From: Cinnamomum chago
Lineage: Eukaryota; Streptophyta; Magnoliopsida; Laurales; Lauraceae
Reading direction: 5' to 3'
DNA length: 64,000 nt
NCBI GenBank assembly: GCA_038049695.1
Contig: CP142457.1
Coordinates: forward strand, 30,097,501 to 30,161,500
Part shown: positions 21,278 through 32,934 of the stretch, piece after piece
Layout: each line of letters starts with the position of its first letter
Position numbering within the stretch: position 1 is the first letter of the stretch
The notes under the pieces: model-generated
Told to the model about the DNA's origin: nothing
Database searches by the model: none
Seen by the model: only the letters and a program-made list of their open reading frames with translations
Position numbers and translations under genes: made by a program

Positions 21278-22484
21278 TGTTAGACCCCGACCCAGACCAA
21301 CTCGATTAGTGTGCGATTAGTATGTGTTTAGTCCTAAGTGGGTTTAGTTGTCGTTGGGTTAGCAGTAATTGGTTTAGCCTTGGACATAGCTTTGGGAATT
21401 CTGAGAACGTTTAGTGTTAGTCTGACACACTCAGGAAGGCCTGAGTGCACGTGTAAGCTTGGGAGGATCGTATCGGTTTCCGTGTGATTGTGATTTTGAT
21501 TTCATTTGAATGATTTTTCTATGTGTTACAACTTTCATCTTAAGCCCATTCATGTTTGAAGCCCAAAAACCCATGTTTTGGCCCAAAGAGGGTAAAATTG
21601 TCTTTTATGCACACATCTGGACACAATTTACGAGATCTCAAAACCATGTCAAAAATATACTTTTTGGAAACTAGATATTTCGATGATCGTTTTATCCTTC
21701 TTCATCGAAGTCATCCGAGGTCAACAAGATCGTGTTTTGGTCATTTCAATGTTCATGTTAATTGGGGCCCATTGTCTTCACTTAAGCCCCATCTCCCTCT
21801 CTTTTCATTCACTTTACCAAATCTCTGCAACTTTCTTAACCTAGGGTTGAAAACCCCTCTTTCCTTTCCATCTTCCTCACCTTGCATGATCTAGTTAGAG
21901 ATCTCCAAATAGAATTCCAAGACCATCATCTTCTTCCTCCCCTTGCAAGCTTTCTATTGGTACAAATTTCTTGGAGTTTCTTGTGGGACAAGCTCTTCAT
22001 TTTCTCCCTCCTCTCTTGTTTGAGCTTCTCTAGGTAAGAGCTTCAACCCATGCTTTTCATAAAGTCTTTTTAGTTCCTTAAAGATCTTGTTTTTCATGTT
22101 ACAAACCCTTTTGGTAAAATGGGTTTCTTGTTTTCAAGATTGAGTGAGTTTTGTGTGGTTTTCTTGGGTTTTTTGTAGTTCTTTGGATTGGCTTGAGTGA
22201 AGTCTTAGAGAGGAGTGTTTAGCAATTGGGCAAGGCAAGTAATCTCTATAGGACCATTGTGCATATGTATTTTAAGCTTCATTGTTGTTTTAGAAATCTT
22301 GCCTATAAATATGTTTATAAGCTTCATGATCATGTTTTCCTTTGATTGAATGTTTAAAATTGGGAAAAATGTGTGTTTTGTCCCTTGGAGAGCATGTAGG
22401 CTCAGGGAGTGCAAGTGGAAGGAGAAACAAGAAGAAGGGAAGAAGGAAATGTAAAAATTTCAACTGGACTGCATTTCCCGTGCA

Positions 22485-22726
22485 GTTCGGTCAGCCGTCG
22501 GTCGGCTGGCGGCTAGCCGAAATCCTCATTTCGGTTAACCGCGAGCTGACCGAGATCGGCGGTTCCCTTTCCAGAAGCTGACATTTTGACAGTGGGTCTC
22601 GGTCAGCTGGACGGTCAGCAAGAGGCTAGCCGCCATACCCCATGTCGGCTAACCGTTGGCCAACTGCGAGTGTCGGTTCCTTTTCCCGAGAGCTATATTT
22701 CAGACTGGATTTCAAGCGGTCAGCCC
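22485..22726. repeat. Palindrome cluster in LTR A
   Basis: CGGCTAGCCG at 22510 and CGGTTAACCG at 22532 are spaced 22 bp. Further GGCTAGCC/GGCTAACC motifs follow, interrupted by X2 and resuming at 24477-24670. Confidence 0.8.
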
Positions 22727-24476
22727 TGTTAGGGATTTTGTAGATTGCAATTTGATGGATGCATAATCATTCAAGCATCATTTGATTTACACACTTGCAT
22801 TGTTTTAGATAAACTTGAAATCTTGTTTTATTCATGCATTGCTTTTAAGATTTGTAAAAGTATCAATTTATGCATGATTTGTTTTTAAAACTTGGATGCA
22901 TTTGTTTTTGGAAAAAGTTTTAGAAATCAAGTTAGCCTATGTTTTGAGTTTTGAATCATTTTAGGCTTTGTGTGTTTCATGTTTTTAAACATCTTAGAAT
23001 GATTTAAAACATGTATTCAAGCTTGGTTTAGTGGCCCAAAAATCCCCTCCAAGAGAAACCTTCAAATATGCAAAGAATTGGAAATTTTGTCCAAAGGGGG
23101 GTGGTCCGGCAGTGTCGCCGGTCGACCGGCGTAGAGGTCCCGGTCGACCGGGAACACTGCAGGCAGAAAGTGGCCTGAAGCTCCAACGGTCAGAAATTTG
23201 ACCATTGTGCTTTCCCGGTCGACCGAGACCTGTTTGCAGGTCGACCGAGGACTAGCCGTTGGGCACTTTTTGCTATAAAAATGAGTTCTTTCTTTGTCAA
23301 AAGTTGGAGATTTTGAAGACTCTTTTGAGGAGCTTTGAGACAAGACAAAGGGGATGAACTAAGAGAGACCAAAGAGTCATTTGGTTAGCTAAAGCTTGGA
23401 TTAATGAAGTTAAATCTCTAAGTAAGCTCTACCTCTCTTAATCATAGTTTACCTGCTTTGTTTAAGTTATTGGTAAATGTTTTTGAGCATGATGACTATG
23501 ATGTGATGAATCCATTCTTCTCTCAATCTTTGATCTAATTAAGATTGGATTCTTCACTTTGTTTTCATCCAAGTAGTTTTTAATCTTTCTTAATCATGCT
23601 TAGTCTAAATCTTTGATTTCTTTTATATAGCATGATTCTTTTTCTTGGTTGAGACATTACTTGTTGTTTTCATTCATTTAAACATTAGTAAAATTATTTT
23701 GATTTTGAAAACAACATTGCACATGCATCACATGTTCTAAGTTAGTCATTTTCATACAACTTGTGAGTCTTTGATTTTCATGTCATTAACAAGTTGATTT
23801 TCATACATGTGATTTGCATTAGACTTCAATCAAATCTTTCATGAGCTTTAAACTTTGAAATGCTTTAAGCATATATTTGATTAAGCTTTCTTTTTAAACT
23901 TGATTGAAGTTATCACACACACACATCATGAGCATACACATTTGCATTCATTTAGTGTTTGTGTGAGTTTGTTATTCACTTTCATATCCGCCTATTTTAG
24001 AGGCAAATACATTGTGCTTAAATTGTATCTCTTAGAGTGATCTTTTGTGAAGACACTTTCTTAGAGAAATCTTTATTTGTAAAGGTTATTGCTTAACATT
24101 GAAAAGCATTTTGTAAAGGTTATTGCTTAGCCTAGAAAAGCACATTGAGAGGTTGTTGTTTAGCCTAGAAAAACAACATTGTAAGGGTTATTGCTTAGCC
24201 TAGTAAAAAGCATAAATAGTGGAAATCCGGTGGGGTGAATAGATCACAAGCCGGTAGTGGACGTAGGCATTGAGGCCGAACCACTATAAACCTTGGTGTT
24301 GTGGTGCTTGCTTTTGTGGTGATTGTTTATATTAGCTTCCGCATATTGTTTGATTAATCATCACATGTGACTAGTTTTTGTTAAGAAGTTAAAATTGATT
24401 TAAATTGGTCACAATTGTAGCTCACCCTATTCACCCCCCCCCCCCCCCCTCTAGGGTTAGGATCCAAGGACTTTCA
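22727..24476 (+). mobile_element. Solo LTR X2 (Copia/SIRE-like) inside LTR A
   Basis: TGTTAGGGATTTTG... to ...GGACTTTCA, 1750 bp, with the perfect duplication AGCCC (22722-22726, 24477-24481). Four GGTCGACC palindromes at 23120, 23142, 23217 and 23239 precede the TATA box at 23273-23280. A run of 17 C follows near 24433. It is a solo LTR without coding sequence. Confidence 0.9.
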
Positions 24477-26042
24477 AGCCCTACGGTCAGCTTACGGCTA
24501 ACTGCCAAGTCCTAGTTCGGCTAACCGTAAGCTAACCGCAGTCAGTTCGGTTCCTTTTCCAGAGGGCTGTGTTAGACCTGGATTTCTAGCGGTCAGCCTG
24601 TCTGTCAGCTGGCGGCTAGCCGCCAGACCCTAGTTCGGCTAGCCGACACCTCACCGCGAGGTGACTGAAATTGACAAATTTCCTGTTTTGAAGAGTTTTT
24701 GCAAGAATGAAAAACTAGAACATGTTAAGTGGCCTTTAGCCTGATATTATGCACTCGAAATCGAGATGTCCTTGAACTTCTGGGGCACCAATTCTGTTTT
24801 AATTCCAACATCTGGGCTTCGGCTGCACAACGATCAACCAAAGGTCCTTGCATGAGCTTGATAGGCTTTGTATTCATACTTTGGTTTCGATATAAGGAAT
24901 ATCATCGTGTACTCGTTTTGAAGTTTAAGTACAAGCTCATTTTGAAGATGTGTTTCAAGAAAAAGGGGATCACTTCCTAAGCGTGTTATGCATATTAATT
25001 ATGCCGTTGCTAGTCGTGTTCATCGTGTTTTGATAAGTGATTTCCCCCTTTTTATCTCGACATGTTTTGATAGTGTTTCGCGTGTTTTGTGCATTCATGA
25101 ATTAAGTAACACCACTGAGCTTGGACTGCCCTTTTAGTTTGATCCACTGTCTGGGGGTCCTTAAACATGTGGACTGTCTGCAGACTGGTCGTGTATTTAT
25201 TACACATCGTGCATGTCCGGTTCCGCGGCCGGAATTCCCGTCTTTGTGGGAAATCATGTCGTGATTATATTATGTATATCGTGCTTGTCGTGCGTGCTTG
25301 CTCTTTTCATTATATAAATGATGGAGAAAGGATGGGCTCTTTGTGGATTGTAACTATTCATGCTATTATAAGTACTCATGCTAGTTTGTTTTAGTATCCC
25401 AACTCAGTTAAACATTTCTGCAAATGTATCTCAGTCAGTATGGTATTTCAAATCAAGGATTTGCTTATATGTTTTTCTTTAACGTTATTGGTCCGTGCTT
25501 GTTCCTAAATTGATTACCTGCCAAACCGTTGTGTTTGACCCTTGTTTGTTGGTGCCCAGGTACAGGAGACGTTACCTTTGAGGAGGAGCGTCAGGAGGAG
25601 GCTTGTGAGCCAACCCCTGTGAGAGAGTGGCAGCCCGACGATGTCATCTAGACGTCGGGCGGGTTCTTGAGTCTCGTCATCATTTTGTTGGGGTTTCCTT
25701 TAACTATTTTTAGAGAAGTGTATTGGCCTCTGTTGACCTCTTATGGGTTGTAATTAAACTTAAATTACTTTTGAGTCAATTTTATAACTTGAACTATGTT
25801 GGGAATGCCATGTTAGCTTCTTTCTTTGATACTATGTCTTATTACTATTTGTCATGGCACTTAAATAGTCTATTGGTGCTCATTTTGATATGTTTTGCTA
25901 CACGCTTCCGCATACTTGATCGTGTGAGTTAGATTCCGCGTGTCTTGGGAATCCTCACCGTGGGAACCTGTGGGAAAGTATATCTCCGAGGTACACTATC
26001 ACAACGTCGCAGGCCCGGGGGTCCCGTTCCGGGGTCGCGACA

Positions 26043-29023
26043 AGAAGTCTCAATTTTGTTGCACAAGAAGAGACTGAGCACTCTAACCTTTGGGTTGTGA
26101 GCCGGTTAGGTTCATAACCATCACTTAATATTTATGTTAACAGGAGACCCTCTTTGTTTAAATAAAATCTTCAAATCGCCCTCATGCTGCTCCTCCTCCT
26201 CCTTTTATAATCAGCAAACCCTTTATTGTTTCAGAATGCTTATTAACCAACAAAAATAAGAAACATTCAATCATTGAACATTTTATAACAGTATAGCCAA
26301 AAACTAGATGCCCATTTTAACTTGTTAGCTACAGATAGTGAGTGAAATCACAGTTAAAGTCACAAATATACATTGACAGCCCTGGTTAAAGTCAGAAATA
26401 ACAATAAAACATTTCCATTCATTCCCATTTGCACATTTGATGAAGCAAAAAATATAAAATGAAGCATGCCAAATACCCACTTATTTCGTACTTAACTCCT
26501 GCTAGACTTGTACAGCACAAGTATGGAACATGATGATAAATTTCACCATAATCATTGTTGTAGCATTATCCCATCAATCCGAAATTGAATTAAAAAGAAA
26601 ATTAAAAAATTAGAAAAAGGAATTTTTTGATAGAATGCATGGAGGATTAATAGTTATTCAATATACCTGTTGGATCCTAGAATCCTATATTAAATGTGCT
26701 CCCATCCACTACCACATTTGTATTGAAATTGCCAGAGAATTAGAGTAACAAAATAATACCCACTACATAATGCTTTCTAGCCAAAGGAAATTAAAAACTA
26801 AACAATCCAGTAGAATACTATGATAGAAAAAAAATGACATAGATCTTTGAAACATCCAACAAAATACTGTAAAATTTACCAACTTAGATGCATTTAAAAT
26901 ACCCAAAAATATTAAGTTGTTTGAAATCTAATGCAAAATGAATTGTTATTGGATCAACTATGCATTAGAGCGGTCCCAAATGAGCCCCTTTCAGTTCCAA
27001 CTTAAATTATTAAATCAAACAAAGATTTATGAAACATGGATCAACCTGTAGACTCTTTTCTAAACCTCTATTCCTCAAAATGATCTTAGGAATTCAACAT
27101 AAAGTATACGAATTCAATATAAAGTATACATTTACCCGCCATGTGGTATATGCCTCGGTGGATACATATCTCTATAGCGACCATGGTCAACACATGTGAG
27201 GCCATTGGTGATTGGTGGGACACAATCCAAACCTTTTTTTTTTTTTATCAAACCACAAAACTACACCACAAATATGTATAATAGAAATTAAGACTTCATA
27301 GCTAATGCAATCACACATTAACCATGACAGTGCTCACTGACATTGACCATACTGGTTGCAGTTGTCCCTAAACCAACAAGTAATGAGTTAAATCACTCAA
27401 AAGAACTTGAAAACCCAAATTCAAATTTCCTCCAAAACTTGAATTTCATTACACCAATCACCAACCACTCCCTTACATTATACCAGTTGTAGCAGGAAAA
27501 AAAAATTTCAGGGCTCCACTTCATTAACAAAGATCATCATAACTACAGCACAACTAAAGACACATGGTGACGCGTAATTACAACCATCCAATCAAAAAAG
27601 AAATCAGACCTCTTCAGTGGGGCCCACTTTTCCACTCCTCTTGGGCAGCAACATGGTGTGGACATTGGGCAGGACCCCACCATTGACAATGATCACCATC
27701 GCCACTACTCTCTCTTATGGAACCTTCCCTACTCTACTCTTCCTCCCCAAAAAATCCTACAATTTCATTCACCCCTTCTGCTTGGAATCACATGGTGGAT
27801 GTTCTGGATAGCACACCCACACCCAACAGTCCCGCCCAGGGATTGATACTGGGTGGGTTTCCCTACTCTCTGGCTTCAGGCCAACTTGGCATTTTTCTAT
27901 AGTTCCTATTGTTGTTGTTGGTTCAAGTGTTCAAGGGTTCAAGTCAGAAACCCACCAATTCACGTAACTGTGTAAGATGATAAAATAAAAGAAAGTTCCC
28001 CACACAAGAGTCATACCACATTATTATAGCTTGGAGTTGATCTTTAATGCTTTACCCAACTGCCCCACCCATTTGGTTTGTCATAGACAAAAGGCCATGG
28101 ATAAACAACATTTATCTTCTTCCACCACAACAAGAGGCATAAACAAGCAAATAAATGTCATTTACTTTTATCTTGCAAATGGGTAAGTAGTACCCGTCCA
28201 CAGAACAATCCAATCACAACATGATAGGGTTTTAAAATATGAAACATATCTAAATCTTAGCGACCATACCCATCGCAGCCCTTCAAATGTAAAATTACTT
28301 AAACAAACACATAGCAAAGAATTAATAACAAGCACAGAACTAAGAAAATGATGGTTTGAGATATAATAAACAAAGGGGTAAAAAAAAATTATTATAACAT
28401 TCCAGGGGAGTATCATCTACAATTAACTTACATCACTCAATCAACTCATCTCAACCTGTGGCACTTTAAATCATAAGAAACTGGCGTTGAATTGGAGGTG
28501 TGACAAAGGCCATTTCAGAAGAGCCACATCTGAAAAAACCCACAAAGATATTCAGAGATCAATGGAATTACATCGCCAAAAACAAGTAAATGTTTCAATG
28601 GAAAAAAAAAACCCAGAACTATGATATAAAGCAATAACAAATGTGAGCAATTGCAGAACCACTTTTCACAAATTAATATTTTTTTTAGAAAACAAAACAA
28701 AAATATGAATTTGTCATGACCCATCAAACTAAAAACAGGGGAACATGGAACAAAACAAGAAATAATCCATATGGGAAAATTGATTTTGCAGGAAAATTGT
28801 AATTCAACCTAAATGAAAACTTGGGTTTTATTTATTCTCTTTTAAAGAAACGAGGACTGTAACAATCAACCCATCATTGTTAAAACAGAGAACGTAAAAA
28901 GAAAAGAATCTAGAAATTTGGTTAGGAATCAAAATATCAATCTGCTCCTAGAAGGTGATATCTTGGAAGATACCCGGATGCATTTTTTTTTGTGTGTGTT
29001 GATATGTGAGAGAGAGAGAGAGA
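26043..29023. other. CACTA interior, right of LTR A
   Basis: AT-rich, no supportable coding exon. Several short overlapping ORFs near 27617-27902 show no domain. This would be the body of the minus-strand transcription unit starting at about 29000. Confidence 0.5.
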
Positions 29024-29034
29024 GTATTTATAGG
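29024..29034 (-). promoter_or_regulatory. TATA box inside the CACTA element
   Basis: CCTATAAATAC on the minus strand is followed by a (CT)n leader, complement of the GA run just above 29010. Position and strand suit the internal promoter that would drive the transposase-like exon at 19688-20023. Confidence 0.6.
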
Positions 29035-29450
29035 GTGTCAAACTGCAAAGCCAACGACAATACCTCTACTGAATAAAATAAACTGAATAACATGCACATT
29101 CAATCAAATGTGCAATTCATGAAAATTAGGTTAAGGAGGGTACGAGTAAATCAAATGAGGTGGTAAAAACAATACCTCTAGGCGGCTGGAGGCTGGGGCG
29201 GTGGGGGAAGAGGGAGGAGACAAGGCCGGGTGGAAGCACTTCCGGTGGGGAAGGGGCCGCTGGCCGGCATAAAGAGAGATGGAGATAGAGATCATACCTT
29301 GGCATGCTGCATTTGTAAGAAAAAGAAGATTCAAAAGGAGGGTTTGGCTTGCTGCAGTAAAAAGAAATTCGGAAGAAGGGTTTATTTACCGCAGGAGAAA
29401 ACGGGCATGAGTATTTTATAATTTGAGAAAATTTCATAACTTTGAGCGGG

Positions 29451-30184
29451 TGCTCCTATGGCCCACTGAAAATAAGTTTCGGCTCACCCTATATAATACT
29501 AGTAGCTAAAAATATATCTTTAATTAGCCTCAAAAGCATAGGCCGCCACATAAAGTTAGACGCTAAAAACTAAAAAAATTTCCACCAAAATTTAGGGCCA
29601 TTAAAGTGGCATTTATACAAGTAGCCACTGCTATGGGCGCCACTAAAAGTTAATTAAAATTGACTTTTAGCAAGGGCGAGTTAGGATTTTTATAAGATTT
29701 TTAAGTGGTGCTTGTGGGCTCAAAATACATGCCTCAGGTGTTTTTTTCAAATTGGGTGGGGGCTTTCCTTATATATGACTCTGGCCCTCGATGAATAACC
29801 AGCATTAAAGATTTCCGACATTTATAAGGTATCGTTAAATCTAATTTTGATTAGAGATTATCTAATCATATGATTGAACACACAAAAAAAAGTTAATAAA
29901 ATAACATTTTTTTAGCCATGTTTTATTGTTTGGTCGATCTTACAGTGGTTCCAACTCAACTCTAAACAAAAAATTGGGATTCCATATAAATAAATGCGCT
30001 TGATCATTTTGAACGACTCTGATTATCCATACATATATGGGAACGAGTGGGACCCATCCAAAAAAGTTCCCAGCATACTCCGCTAGAAGCTATTGTAGTT
30101 GCCCCCAGAATTATTAAAAAAAAAAAAACATGAAAAAGGCAGAGATTTGGGAATAAATCAAAGCGATTAAAACGGTGTGCTCAT
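29451..30184. other. CACTA right arm, no gene seen
   Basis: Contains several 'gccactaaa / ttagtggc'-like short motifs around 29540-29700, perhaps remains of another element. Nothing codes. Confidence 0.4.
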
Positions 30185-30950
30185 ATTATTTTGGCAAAAA
30201 AGAATTTTACTAAATGGAGTTCTGTGGACGTAGACCTGTGCGTTGCCAGTAGGCAAAATAAATTGTCAACGCATTATTGCATCGCCATTAGGTTAATACG
30301 CGTTGGCAAAACTTTCACACTACTTTGGCGGAAATCTTTGTTGGAGCCAATGTATGTTTTCCACAACTTTTGCCAATGCGGTCTTACTTGTGTCGGTGAA
30401 AGTAGCAATTCTCTACAACTATTGCCAACGCAGTTAAAATATGTATCGGAAAAAAGACTTCTACCAACGCCAATTTTCATTGCGTCGGCAAATAGTGTCG
30501 AAAAAGTTTTTCCACAACTTTTGCCAACGCGGTCTTACTAGCGTCGATAAAAGTAGTAATTCTCTGTGACTTTTGCCAACGCAAATTTTCAAGGAAAGTT
30601 TGTCATAAATGGGGCTTTGCTGACACAATAATGCGTCAGCAATGGTACGAATAAAAACTTAGAGCTTTCCCAACACACATCTATGCGTCGCCAGTAGGTA
30701 AGATAATTGTCAATGCATTATTGCGTCGCCATTAGAAAAACACGCGTTGGCAAAACTTTCCCTCTCTTTTGGAGGGATTTTTTGTTGGCGCCAATGTGGT
30801 TCTCACAGCTTTTGCCAACGCAGTCTTACTTGCATCGGAAAAAGTAGCAATTTTTGTAACTTTTGCCAACGCAGTCCAAATATGCGTTGGAAATAAGACT
30901 TTTGCCAACGCAAATTTTCACTGCATCGGCAAATAGGGTCGGGAAAGGTG
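30185..30950. repeat. CACTA right subterminal repeats
   Basis: Many copies of 'cttttgccaacgc' and its variants occur, plus two larger units (cgttggcaaaactttc near 30300 and 30745). They resemble the left array in theme (acg/cgt cores) but not in unit order. Confidence 0.8.
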
Positions 30951-32635
30951 CAATTTGTTGTAGTGACACTTGCATTGTTTTAGAAAACCTTGAAATCTGG
31001 TTTTATACATGCATTGCTTTTAAGATTTGTAAAAGTATTGTTTTATGCATGTTTTGTTTCTAAACTTGGATGCATTGGTTTTAGAATCCAAACTCTTTTG
31101 AAAACCTAATTCTTTGTGCATTACTTTTGTGAAATCATATTGAGAATTTAGGTTTGTGCCTTGCATGCATTCATCACTTTTAGAATCATCTTTGTATGCA
31201 TTTTCTTATGAAAAGAGTTTTTAGAAATCAAGCTAGCCTTTGGTTTTAAAGTTTCAAATCATTTTAGGCTTTTTGTGTTTCATGTTTTAAAACATCTTCA
31301 TTTGATTTAAAACATGTTTCCAAGCTTGATTTAGTGGCCCAAAAATCCCCACAAAGAGAAACCTTCAAATATGCAAAAGTTGGGATTTTTTGACCCAGGG
31401 GGGTGGTCCGGCAGTGTCGCCGGTCGACCGGCCCAGAGGTCCCGGTCAACCGTGAACACTGCAGGCCATCTGGGCCCCTGGAGCCCCAACGGTCATATTT
31501 CCGACCGTTGTGTGATCCCGGTCGACCGAGACCTGTTTGCAGGTCGACCGAGGACTAGCCGTTGGACTGTTTTCTTGTATAAAGTCCATTCATTTCCAAC
31601 CTTCTTTAAGGCTTGATACATGAACTTTTGAGACCATTTTGGAGCCAAAGAAAGGGGAAGAAGTTGGAAAGGCTAGAGGGCTATTTGGAAATCAAATGCT
31701 TGAGTTTTAAAAAGGTAGATCTTTACTTGTATTTTGATTTCCATTAAAATGAAATCCATGCATGCTTAAATCTTTGTATTTTCACTTATGCATGATTTCT
31801 AGAGTTGTTGTTGCAAACTCAATATCATCTTTGGTAAATTAGTTTGGTTTGCAAACTCTCTTATCCTAATCACATGTGTTCTTAGACTTTAACATTCATA
31901 CAACATGTTTTAGTTCATTTCTTTAAGTTGTGTGAATCTTTCATGTGATTAGTTTTCTCTTCAATCATCATTTTATAAGCTTGGATTTTAAAATGCATCA
32001 TGCATTCATTTAGGAGCTTCATTGTTGAATTTGTTTGAAGCAAAGCATTCATACACTTGTGCACACACTTTAGCTTGTTTTGGTGTATGTTTATAATTTG
32101 TATTACACTTTCACATTAGCCTATTTAGAGGCAATTTATATGTGCTTAATTTGTATCTCTTAGAGTGTTCTTTTGTGAAGACACCTTCTTAGAGAAATCT
32201 TTATTTGTAAAGGTTATTGCTTAGCCTAAGAAAAGCATTGTGTAAAGGTTATTGCTTAGCCTAAGAAAAGCATCTTGTAAAGGTTATTGCTTAGCCTAGA
32301 AAAGCACATTGAGAGGTTGTTGTTTAGCCTAGAAAAACAACATTGTAAGGGTTATTGCTTAGCCTAGTAAAAAGAATAAATAGTGGAAATCCGGTGGGGT
32401 GATTGGATCACAAGCCGGTAGTGGACGTAGGCATTGAGGCCGAACCACTATAAACCTTTGTGTTGTGGTGTATGCTTGTGGTGATTCATTTATTAGCTTC
32501 CGCATATTGTATGGTTAATCATCACATGTGACTAGTTTATGTTAAGAAGTTAAAATTGATTTATAATTGGTCATATTTGTAGCTCACCCTATTCACCCCC
32601 CCCCCCCTCTAGGGTTAGGATCCCAAGGACTTTCA

Positions 32636-32934
32636 GAGAGGAGAGTCCTCAGCCAAGTAAGCTCTATCTTTAAATATTAAAAGCCCATTTTGAAGTTTCC
32701 AAGGGCCCCTTCTTGGACCAATTGTAGTAGACGTTGGAGAGTTAGGTTTGTTTGGATCTCTTCTTTGATTACTTCTACCCAATTTGGTACAGGCCGAGAA
32801 ATGGCTAAAAGATTTATGAAATTCACTGCCATATCTTCTCTCCGAGAAAGGGCGTCCGCTACAATATTTTCCTTGCCTCTCTTGCATTTGATGATGAAGT
32901 CGAACCCCATTAGCTTGTAGAGCCATCTTTGTTG
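32636..32934 (-). pseudogene. G2 RNase H / integrase joint remnant
   Basis: The minus strand reads GFDFIIKCKRGKENIVADAL, then SRREDM, the Gypsy hallmark at the end of RNase H. WVEVIKEEIQTN follows from the integrase N-terminus. It lies between X1 and X3. Confidence 0.85.

Larger units (their letters stand above)
21278..26042 (+). mobile_element. Solo LTR A of family L, with X2 nested
   Basis: It runs TGTTAGACCCCGACC... to ...GGGGTCGCGACA with the perfect duplication AGAAG (21273-21277, 26043-26047). Without X2 it is about 3.0 kb, unusually long for an LTR. There is no gag or pol, so it is a solo LTR. Palindrome clusters lie at 22485-22726 and 24477-24670. A conserved hairpin (CCCGACG ... CGTCGGG) lies near 25635-25660. 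A candidate TATA box, ttatataaat, lies at about 25311-25320. Confidence 0.9.
18487..30965. mobile_element. CACTA (En/Spm-type) DNA transposon
   Basis: The ends are CACTACAACAAAAT at 18487 and its inverse ...TTTGTTGTAGTG at 30965, flanked by the 3-bp duplication ACA (18484-18486, 30966-30968). Removing it restores the family X sequence ttttcacac(t/a)tgcattg seen in X4, which confirms both borders. It spans 12.5 kb, or about 7.7 kb without the nested LTR A. Long subterminal repeat fields lie at both ends. Only a short possible transposase tail is present and no DDE-type transposase domain was found, so it is probably non-autonomous. Confidence 0.9.
18420..32635 (+). mobile_element. Solo LTR X1 (Copia/SIRE-like), interrupted by a CACTA transposon
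   Basis: It starts TGTTAGGAATTTTG and ends GGACTTTCA. The target-site duplication GAGAG is perfect (18415-18419, 32636-32640). Without the CACTA it is about 1.73 kb, the same as X2 and X4. The 3' part has CACTATAAACC, CTTCCGCATAT and CACCCCCCC...CTCTAGG, which recall SIRE/Maximus Copia LTRs. There is no internal region, so it is a solo LTR. It sits inside the G2 integrase region. Its TATA box is at 31578-31583. Confidence 0.85.

Noticed and set aside
27617-27902. Three overlapping plus-strand ORFs in the CACTA interior
   Set aside because: All are short, share the same bases in different frames and lack any recognisable motif.
32690-32920. 76-codon plus-strand ORF
   Set aside because: Antisense shadow of the G2 RNase H/integrase remnant.
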